64,000 bases of DNA from Micromonospora sediminimaris (GTDB lineage: Bacteria; Actinomycetota; Actinomycetes; Mycobacteriales; Micromonosporaceae). The stretch covers positions 68,134-132,133 of the forward strand of contig FOLJ01000005.1 in NCBI GenBank assembly GCA_900112325.1, written 5' to 3'. This document shows, in pieces, positions 62,629-64,000 of this stretch. The notes below the pieces were generated by a model. The model ran no database searches. It saw only the letters and a list, made by a program, of their open reading frames with translations, and was not told where the DNA came from. The position numbers and the translations under genes were made by a program. The number at the start of each line of letters is the position of its first letter. Positions within the stretch are counted from its first letter, which is position 1.

Positions 62629-63351
62629 TTGTACATTACGGCCGTGGCGGGCACATCCACGCGAGAGCGCATCATCGAGGCCGCAGCGAAGCTGCTGTCC
62701 GAGGGTGGGCGCGACGCCGTCTCCACGCGCGCGGTGTGCACGGCGGCCGGCGTCCAGGCTCCCGCCATCTACCGCCTCTTCGGTGACATGCAGGGCCTGC
62801 TGGACGCCACCGGCAACTTCGGCCTCGCCACCTACCTGGCGGACAAGACAGCGCTCGAAGAGACCGACGACCCTGTCGAGGACCTGCGCGCCGGCTGGGA
62901 CCTGCACGTCGGCTTCGGCCTTGCCCAGCCCTGGTTCTACGCCCTCATCTTCGGCGAAGCCCGCCCCGGCCACGAACCCACGGCCGCCAGACAAGCCGCC
63001 GAAATCCTCGCCCACCTGGTGAGACGCATCGCCCAGGCCGGCCGCCTCACGGTCACCGAGGAACGCGCGGCACAACTCATCCACTCCACCGGCAAGGGCG
63101 TGACGCTCACCCTGATCGCCATGCCGCCGCACGACCGCGACCTCAGCCTGTCCACCATGGCCCGCGAATCGGTACTCGCCACCGTCACCAGCGATGCCAC
63201 CACCGCGGCACCTCACACCGGGCTCATCAATGCCGCGGTCTCCCTACACGCCACTCTCGACGACGCCACCGTCCTCACCGAGGCCGAACGGGCACTGCTC
63301 GGCGAGTGGCTGGGCCGGATCACCCGAGCCGGCCGTACGGATCGCCGGTGA
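62629..63351 (+). CDS. TetR-family regulator
   Basis: The product has 240 residues from TTG 62629, with GGGGGAAG just upstream; GTG 62644 is an alternative. STRERIIEAAAKLLSEGGRD then VSTRAVCTAAGVQAPAIYRL is the HTH, with LFGDMQGLLDATGNF after it. The C-terminal ligand domain is like that of TetR_C_33 types (LHVGFGLAQPWFYALIFGEA). It probably represses the divergent redox operon through the palindromes at 62505-62560. Confidence 0.87.
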   Translation: MYITAVAGTSTRERIIEAAAKLLSEGGRDAVSTRAVCTAAGVQAPAIYRLFGDMQGLLDATGNFGLATYLADKTALEETDDPVEDLRAGWDLHVGFGLAQPWFYALIFGEARPGHEPTAARQAAEILAHLVRRIAQAGRLTVTEERAAQLIHSTGKGVTLTLIAMPPHDRDLSLSTMARESVLATVTSDATTAAPHTGLINAAVSLHATLDDATVLTEAERALLGEWLGRITRAGRTDRR

Positions 63352-63924
63352 CCCCTCGGAGGTAGGTAACGATCCCGGTGATCGCGCCGTCGACGACGTT
63401 GAGGAGTATCAGCGCGAACGGAATTTGGCTGCCGTCCGGAGCGGGGCGGGCCTGCCAGCCAGGCGGCGGTGTGCTGGGAGCACTGATAGCCGAACGCCCT
63501 CCCACCCGGTCTTGCCCCCTGCCGAGAAATCAGCGCGATCGAGATTATCCGGGGTCTTCGCGAGCTCGTAGTCCGAGCAAGCGAGCGTCATGAGGGCGAC
63601 CAGTAAGACTAACCACAGCAAGTCGCTGCAAACGCACTACTTTCGGCATGAGCGCGCGGCTTTGTGTTCTTCCCGAGGGCTGGGTACCTGCGCGCACTGC
63701 GATCTCGTCTGCAGGACAGCCACCGGATGATGTTGGATCGAAGCCGCTGCCCACGGTCACGATGACTGGCCGCGTCAGGCCGTGCGCGAACCACCTCGGC
63801 CAGATGTGCGGTGGGGCCTGGGAAAGGCGCTCTTGCGGTGCGCGACCGCGACCAACTCCTCCTCGCCCACCTCGCTACGGGAGCGGTCGCGGATATCTTG
63901 GACAGCGCGGACTTGGGGGTGATC
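63352..63924. other. Gene-poor stretch with a possible sigma-factor/SnoaL-like remnant
   Basis: About 570 bases before the MOSC gene. On the minus strand near 63320-63470 the reading DGSQIPFALILLNVVDGAIT then GIVTYLRG resembles the C-terminal SnoaL-like end of some ECF sigma factors. There is no recognisable remainder, so it may be a gene remnant. The rest shows no supported feature. Confidence 0.35.
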
Positions 63925-64000
63925 ATGGGGGAAGTGGTGTGGCTGGGTCGGTACCCGGTCAAGTCAATGTGCGGCGAGCGTCTCATCGAGGCGCGCCTGG
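63925..64000 (+). CDS. MOSC N-terminal-domain protein (partial)
   Basis: The window ends 25 codons into this gene. MGEVVWLGRYPVKSMCGERL then IEARL is the MOSC_N opening (WxGRYPVKSMxGE), found in proteins that bind sulfur carried by cysteine or molybdenum cofactor. GGGGGTGATC lies directly upstream. The rest is outside the window. Confidence 0.75.
   Translation, partial: MGEVVWLGRYPVKSMCGERLIEARL

Overview
The window is high-GC actinobacterial chromosome, most likely from the Micromonosporaceae (a Micromonospora-like organism). This is inferred from strong GC bias at third codon positions, many GTG starts, many apparently leaderless genes with a TAnnnT box 6-8 nt before the start codon, an SsgA-like sporulation protein, a Spo0M homologue, an F420-type LLM oxidoreductase and a secreted GH5 mannanase with a CBM2 module. 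No database search was possible. All names rest on motifs, domain order and gene context.

Left core (1-13.7 kb): after the end of a LacI regulator, a MITE-like palindrome and an epimerase-like gene, there is a compact DosR/OsdR-type dormancy (hypoxia/redox) cluster. It holds a DevR-like regulator and a DevS-like GAF kinase, two Acg-type nitroreductases, a heavy-metal P-type ATPase, two double-domain universal stress proteins, a phosphoketolase and a PP2C phosphatase. Four promoters in it share the motif GGGAC-N4-GRCCC, which resembles the mycobacterial DosR box.

Middle core (13.8-38 kb): an HTH gene translationally coupled to a Clp-N-domain gene lies behind two palindromes. It is followed by membrane and lipid enzymes (DAG kinase-like, YihY, tandem PAP2, tandem GDPD), an endonuclease/phosphatase-fold protein, a 39-aa membrane peptide, an LLM oxidoreductase, the mannanase, Spo0M, HelD, a TPR-TM-FN3 protein, a MarR/VOC divergon, a K+ channel, Rrf2 and AraC regulators, SDR, SsgB-like and TIGR02611-like genes. 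Two families of intergenic hairpins (three and two copies) sit between C-rich and G-rich tracts.

Island (38-48.1 kb): tRNA-Val(CAC) is the attachment site of at least three successive integrative elements. Its 3' half recurs exactly at 43.4 and 45.65 kb and in decayed form at 48.03 kb. Tyrosine integrase remnants lie beside two of the copies. Cargo includes an IS21 fragment, a hydrolase-MerR operon, a TetR/SDR divergon, a GNAT and three unrecognised genes.

Right part (48.2-64 kb): a large secreted double-esterase protein and a LacI regulator are followed by small, mostly leaderless accessory genes (DinB, methyltransferase, acetyltransferase and unknowns). Next comes a decay zone with a broken IS1634-like transposase and a broken aldo/keto reductase. 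The window ends with a TetR-controlled redox operon (two SDRs, a DUF1097-like membrane protein and a lipoprotein sugar dehydrogenase) and the first codons of a MOSC-domain gene.
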